Part shown: positions 35,223 to 43,794 of the stretch, piece after piece
Layout: each line of letters starts with the position of its first letter
Position numbering within the stretch: the stretch's first letter is position 1
Assembly: GCA_947253155.1 (NCBI GenBank)
Contig: CAMXYK010000004.1
Location: 17,355-81,354, forward strand
Length of the DNA: 64,000 nt
Direction of reading: 5' to 3'
Source: an uncultured Bifidobacteriaceae bacterium
Lineage (GTDB): Bacteria > Actinomycetota > Actinomycetes > Actinomycetales > Bifidobacteriaceae
The notes under the pieces: generated by a model
Databases searched by the model: none
Seen by the model: only the letters and a program-made list of their open reading frames with translations
Told to the model about the DNA's origin: nothing
Made by a program: the position numbers and the translations under genes

Positions 35223-36830
35223 ATGGCATGCACAACAATTCTCGTCGGCCGCGGCGCAAGTTACGACGGATCAACTCTTATTGCGCGTAACGAAGACTCT
35301 GCGAATGGCGAATTTAATCCAAAGCGTTTGGTGGTAGTAAAGCCAGAAGAACAGCCTCGCGTTTATAAGTCCGTTCTTAGCCACGTAACAGTTGAGTTGC
35401 CAGACAACCCAATGCAATACACAAGCGTGCCGAATGCGGATTTGCGCGAAGGAATCTGGGGAGAAGCTGGCGTAAACGAAGCAAACGTTGCAATGAGCGC
35501 AACCGAAACTCTTACTTCCAACGAGCGCGTTCTTGGTGCAGACCCAATGGTCGAACTCCAAAAAGCGCACGGTAAGGAAGGCGACGCTGATTACAAGCCG
35601 GAAGTTCCAGGCGGAATTGGCGAAGAAGACTTTTTGACAATCGTTTTGCCTTATATTCGTAGCGCTCGCGAAGGCGTTGAGCGTTTGGGTGCGTTGCTTG
35701 AAAAGTATGGCACTTACGAGATGAATGGCGTTGCTTTTTCGGACGTGAACGAGATTTGGTGGCTTGAAACCGTTGGCGGCCATCATTGGATTGCTAAGCG
35801 CGTGCCGGATGAAGCTTATGTTGTTATGCCAAACCAGCTTGGAATTGACGAGTTTGATTTAGACGATGCTTTTGGCGATCAGGAAGAGCACATGTGCTCT
35901 GCTGATTTGATTGAGTTTATTAAAGAAAATCACTTGGATTTGTCGGTAGAAAACGCTTCCCCGTTTAATCCTCGCGACGCTTTCGGCTCTCATTCGGACG
36001 CTGACCACGTTTACAACACTCCTCGCGCATGGTTCATGGAGCGCTTCTTGAACCCATACGACGAAGTTTGGGATGGTAAAGATGCGGATCATCGTCCGGA
36101 TAGCAACGACATTCCGTGGGCTCGTCAGCCAGAACGCAAAGTTACGATTGAGGATGTTAAGTACGTTTTGAGCTCGCATTATCAGGGCACTGAATATGAT
36201 CCTTACGGCAAGCTTGGCGACGAGCATACTCGTCACATGTTGCGCCCAATCGGCATTAATCGTCAAAGCGAGCTTGCAGTAATGCAAGTCCGCCCTTATA
36301 TGCCAGAAGAAATGCGTACAATTCAGTGGATCACTTACGGCTCTAATCCTTTCAATTCTTTGGTGCCGTTCTATCCAAACGTAAATCGCACTCCAAAATA
36401 TTTGGAAGATACAACTACTCGCGTCACAAGCGAAAACTTCTACTGGGCAAATCGCATTATTGCAGCTCTTGCAGATGCTGCGTTTAACGACACTGCAAAC
36501 GCAATCGAACGCTACCAGGAAACTGTTGGATCTCTTGGACACGCAATGGTAAAGGCTACGGATGCTACAGTGGCAGATCTTCTTGGCGTTGCTTTGAGCG
36601 AGTATGAGCCGGAGCGCGAATGCGACGAAGATGGTTATTTGGGTGACGTAGTGCGTGATCCGGAAGAAATTATTTCTGCTCTTCGTAACGCAAAAGTGCG
36701 TGAAGCTTTGGCTGAAGCGAATGACGATATGGCAGCAAAGTTGAAGAAAGAAACGGATTCTTTGCTTGACACTGTGCTGTACATTACCAGCATGCGTATG
36801 AAGAATGGTTTTAATCGTTCCGATCACTAA
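35223..36830 (+). CDS. pepD: Dipeptidase of peptidase family C69
   Basis: A 535-residue Ntn-hydrolase dipeptidase. The N-terminal nucleophile is the cysteine of 'MACTTILVGRGASYDGSTLIARNED', exposed after processing, as in lactobacillus PepD. 'WGEAGVNEANVAMSATET' and 'FSDVNEIWWLETVGGHHWIAKRVPD' are conserved. It cleaves a broad range of dipeptides in the cytoplasm and would work downstream of the peptide importer and PepC in this window. The ATG at 35223 has a GGGGG SD six bases upstream; the ATG at 35217 directly abuts it, so I chose 35223. Confidence 0.93.
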   Translation: MACTTILVGRGASYDGSTLIARNEDSANGEFNPKRLVVVKPEEQPRVYKSVLSHVTVELPDNPMQYTSVPNADLREGIWGEAGVNEANVAMSATETLTSNERVLGADPMVELQKAHGKEGDADYKPEVPGGIGEEDFLTIVLPYIRSAREGVERLGALLEKYGTYEMNGVAFSDVNEIWWLETVGGHHWIAKRVPDEAYVVMPNQLGIDEFDLDDAFGDQEEHMCSADLIEFIKENHLDLSVENASPFNPRDAFGSHSDADHVYNTPRAWFMERFLNPYDEVWDGKDADHRPDSNDIPWARQPERKVTIEDVKYVLSSHYQGTEYDPYGKLGDEHTRHMLRPIGINRQSELAVMQVRPYMPEEMRTIQWITYGSNPFNSLVPFYPNVNRTPKYLEDTTTRVTSENFYWANRIIAALADAAFNDTANAIERYQETVGSLGHAMVKATDATVADLLGVALSEYEPERECDEDGYLGDVVRDPEEIISALRNAKVREALAEANDDMAAKLKKETDSLLDTVLYITSMRMKNGFNRSDH

Positions 36831-36870
36831 ATTTAAAAGTTGCGATTAAAAGTTGCGATTAAAAAATAAG

Positions 36871-36918
36871 TGCCTTCCTTACGAAATGAACTTTTTATTT
36901 CATAAGGGAGGCATTTTT
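36871..36918 (+). terminator. Rho-independent terminator after pepD
   Basis: TGCCTTCCTTA (36871-36881) pairs with the region ending AGGGAGGCA (36905-36913), extended by GAAAT / ATTTC, and followed by TTTTT. The stem is long with one bulge. Just upstream 'AGTTGCGATTAAA' occurs twice. Confidence 0.88.
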
Positions 36919-37075
36919 GTTACCTTTTGTTATTTTGCTATAGATGTTAGTAATAGCGCGCATAGATATTGTGCGTAGCGGCTATGCTGCAAGCAATCAA
37001 TCGTATAGTATGAATCATGTAACTAACAATATCCGTGTGCATTGTTGTGAGACTATGCCTATGAAAGAGGGGTAC

Positions 37076-38593
37076 ATGAGCATTCTTGATTCATACACTA
37101 CAACATTCGGTTTGGTTAAAAAAATTGATGCCTTCGGGTATTTAGATTATTTGAAGCAGCATCCTAACGAGCCTCGAAAGCACGGAAAAGTGCTTCTTGT
37201 TACTGCGGATACTCCGCTTAAAGCTTCTCGCGGTGAAGGCAAAACGACCACAACTATTGCGCTGGTTGACGCTTTGCGTGAGCGCGGTGTGGATGCGGCT
37301 GCGGTTCTTCGCCAGCCGAGCATGGGCATTACGGCAGCTGGCTCTAAAGGTGGAGCAAGCGGCGGCGGTAAGTCTTCGCTTTCTCATCCTGAGCTGATTG
37401 ACTGGGGTTTGTGTGGTGAAATGGCTGCTATTGCTTGCGCGCAGAATTTGCTTGTGTCGTTTGCAGAAAAAGCAGTTGATGAAGGCTTGCTCGATACTAT
37501 TTTGGTTCCTCGCGTAAGTGAGGTTCCTTCTCGCTCGTTGCGCAGTATTGCAGTTGATTTTGGTAAAGGAACTGTTCCTGAGCGCGTTGTGTTAACGCCT
37601 ACTTGCGAGCTGATGCAAATCGTGGTTCTTTCTCGCAGCATGGATGAGATTTCGGAGCGCGTTGCCGCAATGATTGCTGGCACGAAGGATGGAGTGCCAC
37701 GTAAATTCGGCGATTTCGTTGACTTGTGGCGAATTACTAATATTCTTGCCGATGCTGTAAAACCTGCAAAAACGGAAACTATTAACGGATCGCCGATTTA
37801 TGTGCATTGCGGTCCGTTTGCAAACGTTTCGCTTGGTATTCCAAGTTTGGTAAGCGTTGAAATGGCTTGCGCTGAGCATGATGTTGTGGTTGTTGAAGCA
37901 GGATACGGCACGGATGCTGGCGCTCAAAAGTGGCTGGATATTGCTTCTCGCGAATTTGGTGCGGCTTGGCCTGCGGCTGCAGTTGTAGTTACTCGCGCTA
38001 CAACTTGGCGCGATGATGAAACTTTAGCTTGGCGTTATCCGTTCCATGTTGCGCGACTTGAATCGCTTAATATTCCTACTTTCCCGCTTATTAATTTGTG
38101 GGAGGGTGAGGATGATCAAGTGCCTGAATTGTTGGAGCAAGCTAAGACTTTAGGATTCAGAAAGCCGATTGTTGGCAATTTGTTCCGTGATGGCGGCGAC
38201 GGTTTGGCAGATCAGCTTGACGATTTTGTGTCGGTAATTAGTGCTGATGCTGAAACGCAAGTGCCAGAAAGTCGCAGAGGCCAAGCGCTTTTGGATCGCG
38301 TTAAGTTGCTGTGTGAAGAAGCTTACGGTGTTCCAACTGAGCGCGTGATTGAAAAAGATGGTTTTGAAGATTCGTTATCCGCAGCTGAGGATTTGTGTGC
38401 GAATGCCGGCGTTGATTTTAACAGTCTTGCGCTAGTTGCTGTTAAGTCTCCTGCAACTATGACTGACGACGATCATAAGCCTTCTGAAGAGCGCACTGTG
38501 ACCTTAAAGAAAGTGGAAGTTCACGCTGGTGCTGGCGTTGTGCAAGTGAATCTTACTTCTTCGCTCACAACTCCAATGCCAAAAATCGTGTGA
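37076..38593 (+). CDS. fhs: Formate-tetrahydrofolate ligase
   Basis: A 505-residue ligase that makes 10-formyl-THF from formate, ATP and THF. The ATP site is 'LKASRGEGKTTTTIAL', a variant of the usual PxPAGEGKTTT. 'QPSMGITAAGSKGGASGGG', 'FANVSLGIPSLVS' and 'VEAGYGTDAGAQKWLDI' are diagnostic. It is about 50 residues shorter than clostridial Fhs. The ATG at 37076 has SD AAAGAGGGG; the frame extends to 36944 without a better start. It provides one-carbon units for purines and for formyl-methionine, which fits anaerobic growth with formate as a fermentation product. Confidence 0.92.
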   Translation: MSILDSYTTTFGLVKKIDAFGYLDYLKQHPNEPRKHGKVLLVTADTPLKASRGEGKTTTTIALVDALRERGVDAAAVLRQPSMGITAAGSKGGASGGGKSSLSHPELIDWGLCGEMAAIACAQNLLVSFAEKAVDEGLLDTILVPRVSEVPSRSLRSIAVDFGKGTVPERVVLTPTCELMQIVVLSRSMDEISERVAAMIAGTKDGVPRKFGDFVDLWRITNILADAVKPAKTETINGSPIYVHCGPFANVSLGIPSLVSVEMACAEHDVVVVEAGYGTDAGAQKWLDIASREFGAAWPAAAVVVTRATTWRDDETLAWRYPFHVARLESLNIPTFPLINLWEGEDDQVPELLEQAKTLGFRKPIVGNLFRDGGDGLADQLDDFVSVISADAETQVPESRRGQALLDRVKLLCEEAYGVPTERVIEKDGFEDSLSAAEDLCANAGVDFNSLALVAVKSPATMTDDDHKPSEERTVTLKKVEVHAGAGVVQVNLTSSLTTPMPKIV

Positions 38594-38617
38594 TTTATTT
38601 AGCGCATTCTAACAATC

Positions 38618-38654
38618 TGCCCGCTTAAGCTGTTGAGTTTTGCGGGCATTTTTT
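38618..38654 (+). terminator. Rho-independent terminator after fhs
   Basis: TGCCCGC (38618-38624) pairs with GCGGGCA (38642-38648), then six T residues. Confidence 0.88.
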
Positions 38655-38692
38655 ATGTTTAAATTTTAGAAATTTATTATCTATCTATTTAC

Positions 38693-38714
38693 TGTAGTAC
38701 AATATTGTACTACA
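38693..38714. promoter_or_regulatory. Perfect 22-bp palindrome, candidate toxin-antitoxin operator
   Basis: A perfect 22-base palindrome with half-site TGTAGTACAAT, ending eight bases before the ATG of the downstream gene. It contains TACAAT, which can serve as a -10. The site is well placed for autorepression by the RHH-type protein encoded second in the pair. Confidence 0.7.
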
Positions 38715-38722
38715 ATATTGCT

Positions 38723-39010
38723 ATGAGGAGAGTAAGAATTATATTCGAAAATCATAGTAATAAGCATGGCTTAACTTCAGAAGATATTGCTTATGCAGTA
38801 GAAAATCCAATAAAAACTGAAGAAATGGAGTATAAAGGTGTTTTATATATACGCTTAACTGGTAAGCATGATGATGTATTAATGCCATCAATTGGTATCG
38901 TTATGAAAATTGAAAATAATACTTTGCGTATTTATCATGCGGGGAGTGGTGAACAATCATTTTGGGATTTACCTTTTGACGATTGGGTGAAGAAATACAA
39001 GGTAAAATAG
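38723..39010 (+). CDS. Small protein, candidate toxin of a type II toxin-antitoxin pair
   Basis: A 95-residue basic protein from the ATG at 38723; a TTG start at 38705 would overlap the palindrome. I do not recognise a named family with certainty. 'HSNKHGLTSEDIAYAVENPI' followed by 'LRIYHAGSGEQSFWDLP' resembles BrnT/DUF4258-like small RNase-fold toxins. The next gene, 50 bases downstream, has a C-terminal ribbon-helix-helix-like domain, as expected for an antitoxin. Composition is more AT-rich than its neighbours, which suggests horizontal gain. Confidence 0.6.
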   Translation: MRRVRIIFENHSNKHGLTSEDIAYAVENPIKTEEMEYKGVLYIRLTGKHDDVLMPSIGIVMKIENNTLRIYHAGSGEQSFWDLPFDDWVKKYKVK

Positions 39011-39060
39011 ATTATAGTTTGTTTACAACAGATTATTTGTAGGAATTAGAAGGTAAAAGC

Positions 39061-39369
39061 ATGGCCAAAGTAATTGAGCATAATGGAACTACTATTGTTC
39101 AGCGTGAAGGCGATGAAGCGCGTGAGCATATGAATAATTTAATAATGGATCTTACAGATACTGACAATATGGAAGATGCTCATGTTGCGCTTGTTGGGCG
39201 ACCGCCTATAATGAGTGATCTCGAAGCATCTACAATTATTCAATTTCGCATACCTAAATCTTGGAAAGACAAAATTGCAGAAGATGCAAAAAAAGAAGGC
39301 GAATCTACAATTAGCGAGTATCTACGTTCGCTGTTAATTAGGCGCCATCGAGAATTACAATCTGCCTAA
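39061..39369 (+). CDS. RHH-like DNA-binding protein, candidate antitoxin
   Basis: A 102-residue protein. The C-terminal ~45 residues ('IIQFRIPKSWKDKIAEDAKKEGESTISEYLRSLLIRRH') fit a ribbon-helix-helix fold: a short beta strand, then two helices. The N-terminal half is acidic and could contact the partner. Toxin-first gene order occurs in BrnTA-type systems. It probably binds the palindrome at 38693-38714. SD-like AGAAGG lies upstream of the ATG. Confidence 0.6.
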   Translation: MAKVIEHNGTTIVQREGDEAREHMNNLIMDLTDTDNMEDAHVALVGRPPIMSDLEASTIIQFRIPKSWKDKIAEDAKKEGESTISEYLRSLLIRRHRELQSA

Positions 39370-39461
39370 CTGTTGAATTTTGCGGACAGATATTTTGCAA
39401 ATGTAGTAGTATATTCGGCTGTAAAAGTTGCGTGCGTTTAAATAGTTGGCTAGGAGTAAAA

Positions 39462-40430
39462 ATGAGCGAGATTGAATCTAGTGCGATTGAATCTAGTGCG
39501 ATTGAATCTGAAGAAATCGCAAAAAATACTTCAGAAAGCAGCAAATCGCGCGGAAAAGTATTTCTCGCAGCAACCCCAATCGGCAATATGGGTGACGCTT
39601 CTTCCAGGCTAATAAATCTCCTCGAAACTGCGGATATTGTGGCAGCTGAAGACACGCGTCGACTTTACGATTTAGCGAATCGATTAGGCGTGCATGTTTC
39701 CGGGCGCGTGATTGCTTATCACGACCACAACGAGCGCAATAAAGCCGACGGTTTGCTTGACGAAGTAGAGCAGGGCGCGAAAGTTCTTGTAGTTTCCGAC
39801 GCCGGCATGCCAACTATTAACGACCCGGGTTTGGCAATTGTTAGAAGGGCTATTGAGCGCGATCTTCCTGTTACTTGCGCTCCAGGGCCTAGCGCTGTTC
39901 TGGATGCGCTCGCACTTTCCGGGCTCCCAACTGACCGCTTCTGCTACGAAGGCTTTTTGCCGCGAAAATCCGGCGAGAGACAGCAGCATTTACGCTCTAT
40001 TAAAGCAGAGCGCAGAACTATTGTATTCTACGAGGCTCCGCATCGAATTGCAGAAGCTATGGAAGACGTGTTAGCTGTGCTCGGCCCTAGCCGCCCAATG
40101 GCATTATGCAGAGAACTTACTAAAGATTTTGAGGAAATTCGTCGCGGAACTGTGCAAAGTATTCACGATGGCGTGCTGGAAGATCCTCCTCGCGGCGAAA
40201 TAGTGCTGGTTATTGGCGGAGCAAGTGATGACGAAATAAAGGCAGAAAGCACAGATTTAAGCGTGGAAGCGCTCGCAAAACTATCGCTTGATTGCGCACA
40301 AAATGAAGGCTTACGTATTAAAGAAGCAATTACGAAAATCGTAAAAGAGCACCCTTTTTTGGACGGCTCGTTTGCGAATCGTAAGCAAGTTTACGCGGCT
40401 TGTCTTGAGCAAAAAAGCGAGCTTGAGTAG
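39462..40430 (+). CDS. rsmI: 16S rRNA (cytidine-1402 2'-O)-methyltransferase RsmI
   Basis: A 322-residue tetrapyrrole-methylase-fold protein. 'LAATPIGNMGDASSRLINLLETADIVAAEDTRR' and 'SDAGMPTINDPGLAIVRRAIE' and 'GPSAVLDALALSGLPTDRFCYEGFLPRK' are diagnostic of RsmI. It methylates C1402 in the ribosomal decoding centre. The first ~30 residues are an acidic extension made of an 'IESSA' repeat encoded by a 15-base tandem repeat. SD TAGGAG fixes the ATG at 39462; the frame opens 30 bases earlier. Confidence 0.95.
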   Translation: MSEIESSAIESSAIESEEIAKNTSESSKSRGKVFLAATPIGNMGDASSRLINLLETADIVAAEDTRRLYDLANRLGVHVSGRVIAYHDHNERNKADGLLDEVEQGAKVLVVSDAGMPTINDPGLAIVRRAIERDLPVTCAPGPSAVLDALALSGLPTDRFCYEGFLPRKSGERQQHLRSIKAERRTIVFYEAPHRIAEAMEDVLAVLGPSRPMALCRELTKDFEEIRRGTVQSIHDGVLEDPPRGEIVLVIGGASDDEIKAESTDLSVEALAKLSLDCAQNEGLRIKEAITKIVKEHPFLDGSFANRKQVYAACLEQKSELE

Positions 40431-40444
40431 AGCAAAAATCTTAA

Positions 40445-40708
40445 CTAACCTACGCTGTCATACCCGTCAAAAAGCACTTCAAAACTGTGTCGAACATCTG
40501 GCCCGCCTTGTTGCGAAATATATTCTAAAAGCCTAGCGTCTGCAGCAGGATTCGCAATAACCCATTTGCGAAATTCCGGTATATTTCGCGCAATATACCA
40601 CAATATTTCGCTACTTGTTGAAGCATCGCTTGCCACGAGCGGCGTTATTATTATTGGCGGCTTAGGGGGAATGTTAAGCTGCTCATTATTCGAATGCGCT
40701 ATTCCCAT
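40445..40708 (-). CDS. Small LRV-like (leucine-rich repeat variant) protein
   Basis: An 87-residue protein. After a proline-rich start, 'SEILWYIARNIPEFRKWVIANPAADARLLEYISQQGGPDV' resembles the alpha-helical variant leucine-rich repeat found in many actinobacterial proteins, here as a single module. Function unknown. Its ATG lies 9 bases inside the end of the upstream AbiEi-like gene, so the two are probably translationally coupled. Confidence 0.6.
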   Translation of the reverse strand: MGIAHSNNEQLNIPPKPPIIITPLVASDASTSSEILWYIARNIPEFRKWVIANPAADARLLEYISQQGGPDVRHSFEVLFDGYDSVG

Positions 40709-41334
40709 AAATTGCTCGTCTCCTCAGTAATATCGTCAAGCCATTTTCGCGCGTGAACGGACCCCGGAAAGTAAGGATTCCTGTCAATAATGCTTTTGCA
40801 CTTGCGCAAGTCAACGCAATAATGGCATATAAGCAATATTGCAATTTCTTTTCTGTACGGCTCATAATTTTCGCTATCGCTTGGCGTATATGCCAAATCG
40901 CATATCGTGCGCTCGGGAGTTGTTACGCGAGTTTTTCCCAAAATCACGTAGTCTTCATCGCTTAAATGCCTGCGGAACGATCTAATCGAATGCCCGTGAG
41001 GTTTTCTGCGGCAATGTCCGTAGTTAATAATGTCAATATTTTCCGGAAACTTTCCTCCAAGCCACACCCAAGCTGCAGTAAATAAGCATGCAGTGCTTTG
41101 TTTCGGAATTAAATCGCGTATAATATCGCTTCTGCCTTTTGCGGAAATGCTTGTTTTGTGTGAGTATCCCGCTTGAGGTGAAAGGTGATTAAATATGCCA
41201 AATTGCGAAAGCCTGTTCATGCACATTGGGCCAGGCAAATGATTTGTGCTTAAAAGTGCTGGGAAGTCGTCATTTTCTTCGAAAACTTCGCATGAATCGC
41301 AGTCTTTATTCGTGCTTTTATTCGTGTTTTCCAT
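40699..41334 (-). CDS. AbiEi-like protein
   Basis: A protein of about 211 residues from the ATG at 41334 ('MENTNKS'); a second ATG four codons upstream is also in frame. It resembles the AbiEi/type IV antitoxin-like family seen in actinobacteria: a central 'ACLFTAAWVWLGGKFPENIDII' block followed by 'VILGKTRVTTPERTICDLA', the usual 'RVTSPARTLVDLA' position. No AbiEii nucleotidyltransferase is adjacent. Its partner here is the small LRV-like gene, whose start overlaps its end. Role uncertain; a transcriptional regulator or orphan antitoxin are options. Confidence 0.5.
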   Translation of the reverse strand: MENTNKSTNKDCDSCEVFEENDDFPALLSTNHLPGPMCMNRLSQFGIFNHLSPQAGYSHKTSISAKGRSDIIRDLIPKQSTACLFTAAWVWLGGKFPENIDIINYGHCRRKPHGHSIRSFRRHLSDEDYVILGKTRVTTPERTICDLAYTPSDSENYEPYRKEIAILLICHYCVDLRKCKSIIDRNPYFPGSVHARKWLDDITEETSNLWE

Positions 41335-41439
41335 TTCTTCCCCCAATCTATAGCGTTTTTATTTCGTATAGTTGAGATTATGTGGAGTGCAAATAATATT
41401 CCAGATGAGCTTAAAAATTTGTGGATATGTGCATTATTT

Positions 41440-41600
41440 TCGCAAGTTAATGTATTTCGCAAGTTACTAAAATTTGTATTTCGCAAGTTACTAGCGTTCC
41501 GAAATTTACTAAAATTTGTATTCCGCAATTTATTAGCAATTTATTAGAGATTTATTAGCAATTTATTCGCAATTTATTCGCAATTTGCCAGCACTGTCCG
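41440..41600. repeat. AT-rich short-repeat region upstream of metG
   Basis: Degenerate copies of 'TTTCGCAAGTTACTA' and then about five copies of an 'GCAATTTATT' unit. No ORF. Similar TACGCAAGTT strings occur after thiO. The metG promoter probably begins at its right edge. Confidence 0.5.
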
Positions 41601-41624
41601 CGCTGAACAAGATAATATTGGGCT

Positions 41625-43496
41625 ATGAGTCATATTTTGGTGAATGTTGCTTGGCCGTATGCTAACGGCCCTCGTCATATTGGTCACGTTGCAGGCTTCG
41701 GGGTGCCTTCCGACGTGTATGCGCGTTACGAGCGCATGAAAGGAAATGACGTTTTAATGGTGTCGGGCACGGACGAGCACGGCACGCCGATTTTGGTAGA
41801 AGCCGATAAAGAAGGCGTTTCTGCGCAGGAACTTGCGAACCGCTACAATCGCGTTATTACCAAGGATTTGTGCGATTTAGGTTTAAGCTACGATTTATTC
41901 ACGCGCACAACTACCGCAAACCACGAACACGTTGTGCAGGAAATGTTCCGCCAGTGCTTAAAGAACGGTTATATTTACAAAGGCACGCAAAAAGTTGCTA
42001 TTTCTCCTTCTACCGGTCGCACTTTGCCGGATCGTTATATTGAAGGCACGTGTCCATTGTGTGGTGCGGACGGCGCTCGCGGCGATCAGTGCGATGCTTG
42101 CGGTAATGAGCTTGACCCGGATGAGCTTATTAACCCGGTTTCCAAGATTAATGGCGAAACTCCGCGCTTTGAAGAAACTGAGCACTATTTCCTCGATTTG
42201 CCAGCTTTAGCTGAAGCGAATGTTAATTGGCTTCATTCCCGAGACGGCTGGCGCACGAATGTTATTAACTTCTCGCTTGGATTATTTAATGAAGTAAAGC
42301 CTCGTGCTATTACGCGCGATATTGATTGGGGCATTCCTGTTCCTGTTGAAGGTTGGATTGACAATCCGAATAAGCGTTTGTACGTGTGGTTTGATGCCGT
42401 AATTGGCTACTTGTCTGCCTCCATTGAGTGGGCTCGCAGGCAAGGAAAACCGGATGCTTGGCGCGACTGGTGGTGCGATCCTAAATCTCCTGGCTACTAC
42501 TTCATGGGCAAAGATAACATCACATTCCATTCTCAAATTTGGCCTTCGGAAATGCTTGCTTATAACGGAGCTGGCTCTAAGGGCGGCGAGGCTGGTGTTT
42601 ACGGTCCGCTTAATATGCCTGAGCAGGTTGTAGCTTCCGAGTTTATGACTATGGAAGGTAAGAAGTTTAGTTCTTCGCGCGGAATTGTGATTTACGTGAA
42701 GGATATTTTGGCTCGTTACCCAGTGGATGCAGTGCGTTACTACATTTCTATTGCGGGTCCGGAAAATTCCGATGCTGATTTTACTTGGGCTGAGTTTGCG
42801 CGCCATAATAACGAAGAGCTTGCCGCAAGTTGGGGCAATCTTGTAAACCGCGTGGCAAATCTTATTAATAAAAACTTTGGTGTGATTCCTCCGCTTGATG
42901 AAGATTCTATGACGGATATGGATCGTGCTTTGCTTGATCAAACTTCTAACGCTTTTGAAATTGTTGGAGGAATGATTGAGCGCCACCGTCAAAAGAATGC
43001 TCTTTCGGAAGCGATGCGCGTTGTGGCGGATATTAATAAATATATCTCTGCAACTGAGCCGTGGAAGATTAAGGATGATGAAGCTCGACTTGGAACGGTT
43101 TTGCATGTTGCGGCTCAAGCTGTTTCTGATGCTAACCACTTGCTTGCTCCATTCTTGCCTCATTCTGCGCAAAAGGTTTGGGAAGCTCTTGGAGGAACCG
43201 GCGTGTTCTCGCCGCTGCCTCATATTGAGGAAGTTGAGGATTTGGATAATCCGGACTTTAAGTATCCGATTATTACGGGTGATTATCGTTTGGGTGAGAC
43301 CGTGCATCCTTGGGAGAGTGAGGAATTGGTAGCTGGTACGCCTGTGCCGAAGCCAACGCCTATTTTTGCTAAGATTCCGAAGGAAGCGGTAGATGAAGAG
43401 CTTGAGCGTTTTGCTTCTGCGTTGGCTGAGCGTCAGCGTGCCGAAGCAGAAAGACTTGCTGCCGCGAAAAAATCTTTGGAAAATAGTGGCAATTAG
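41625..43496 (+). CDS. metG: Methionyl-tRNA synthetase
   Basis: A 623-residue class I synthetase. The HIGH motif is 'PYANGPRHIGHVAG' and the KMSKS site is 'GKKFSSSRG'. The zinc knuckle 'CPLCGADGARGDQCDACG' is complete. The anticodon-binding helices follow, and the C-terminus is a basic Ala/Glu helix without the EMAP-like tRNA-binding domain. It charges tRNA-Met. There is no clear SD: GATAAT lies at 41611-41616, so the mRNA may start at or next to the ATG. Confidence 0.97.
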   Translation: MSHILVNVAWPYANGPRHIGHVAGFGVPSDVYARYERMKGNDVLMVSGTDEHGTPILVEADKEGVSAQELANRYNRVITKDLCDLGLSYDLFTRTTTANHEHVVQEMFRQCLKNGYIYKGTQKVAISPSTGRTLPDRYIEGTCPLCGADGARGDQCDACGNELDPDELINPVSKINGETPRFEETEHYFLDLPALAEANVNWLHSRDGWRTNVINFSLGLFNEVKPRAITRDIDWGIPVPVEGWIDNPNKRLYVWFDAVIGYLSASIEWARRQGKPDAWRDWWCDPKSPGYYFMGKDNITFHSQIWPSEMLAYNGAGSKGGEAGVYGPLNMPEQVVASEFMTMEGKKFSSSRGIVIYVKDILARYPVDAVRYYISIAGPENSDADFTWAEFARHNNEELAASWGNLVNRVANLINKNFGVIPPLDEDSMTDMDRALLDQTSNAFEIVGGMIERHRQKNALSEAMRVVADINKYISATEPWKIKDDEARLGTVLHVAAQAVSDANHLLAPFLPHSAQKVWEALGGTGVFSPLPHIEEVEDLDNPDFKYPIITGDYRLGETVHPWESEELVAGTPVPKPTPIFAKIPKEAVDEELERFASALAERQRAEAERLAAAKKSLENSGN

Positions 43497-43636
43497 CTTG
43501 AAATTTTTCAGAAGAATAACGTAAAATAACACAAAATAGCTATTAATTGTCTGTAAGGAAAAATATTTAAAAAAAAATTAAAAAATTTTTTTAAAAACCC
43601 TTTTCTTTGGACGAAAGTTTAGTTATACTAACAGAT

Positions 43637-43745
43637 GTTAATGGTTCGCCATTAGCGAGGTTCGTTCGCGAACCCCATAATTGAAACCTTCTTCTCTCTT
43701 TCTCTCTGCCCCGGCGGGATTTTTCTCGCCGGGCTTCTTTTTATC
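43637..43745 (+). ncRNA. Candidate structured small RNA downstream of metG
   Basis: Two adjacent hairpins share a TTCG tetraloop: 43637-43644 with 43649-43656 (GTTAATGG/CCATTAGC, one wobble), then GGTTCG/CGAACC at 43659-43664 and 43669-43674. A single-stranded CT-rich stretch (43685-43708) follows, then the terminator hairpin at 43710-43733 and a T-rich end. TATACT at 43624-43629 could be a -10, although the -35 is weak. No ORF fits. It may be an independent RNA or the metG 3' UTR. Confidence 0.5.
43710..43745 (+). terminator. Rho-independent terminator
   Basis: CCCGGCG (43710-43716) pairs with CGCCGGG (43727-43733), 10-base loop, followed by CTTCTTTTTATC. It ends metG and/or the candidate small RNA. 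Confidence 0.88.
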
Positions 43746-43794
43746 GCTTTTTATACTTTTTATCCTTCGCAAGTATTCGCAAAGCTGCAGCACT

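Noticed and set aside
43637..43676. tRNA-like fold (GGTTCG near the candidate small RNA)
   Set aside because: The GGTTCG string resembles a T-loop, but there is no acceptor stem, D-arm or anticodon arm around it. The two stems close on TTCG instead.
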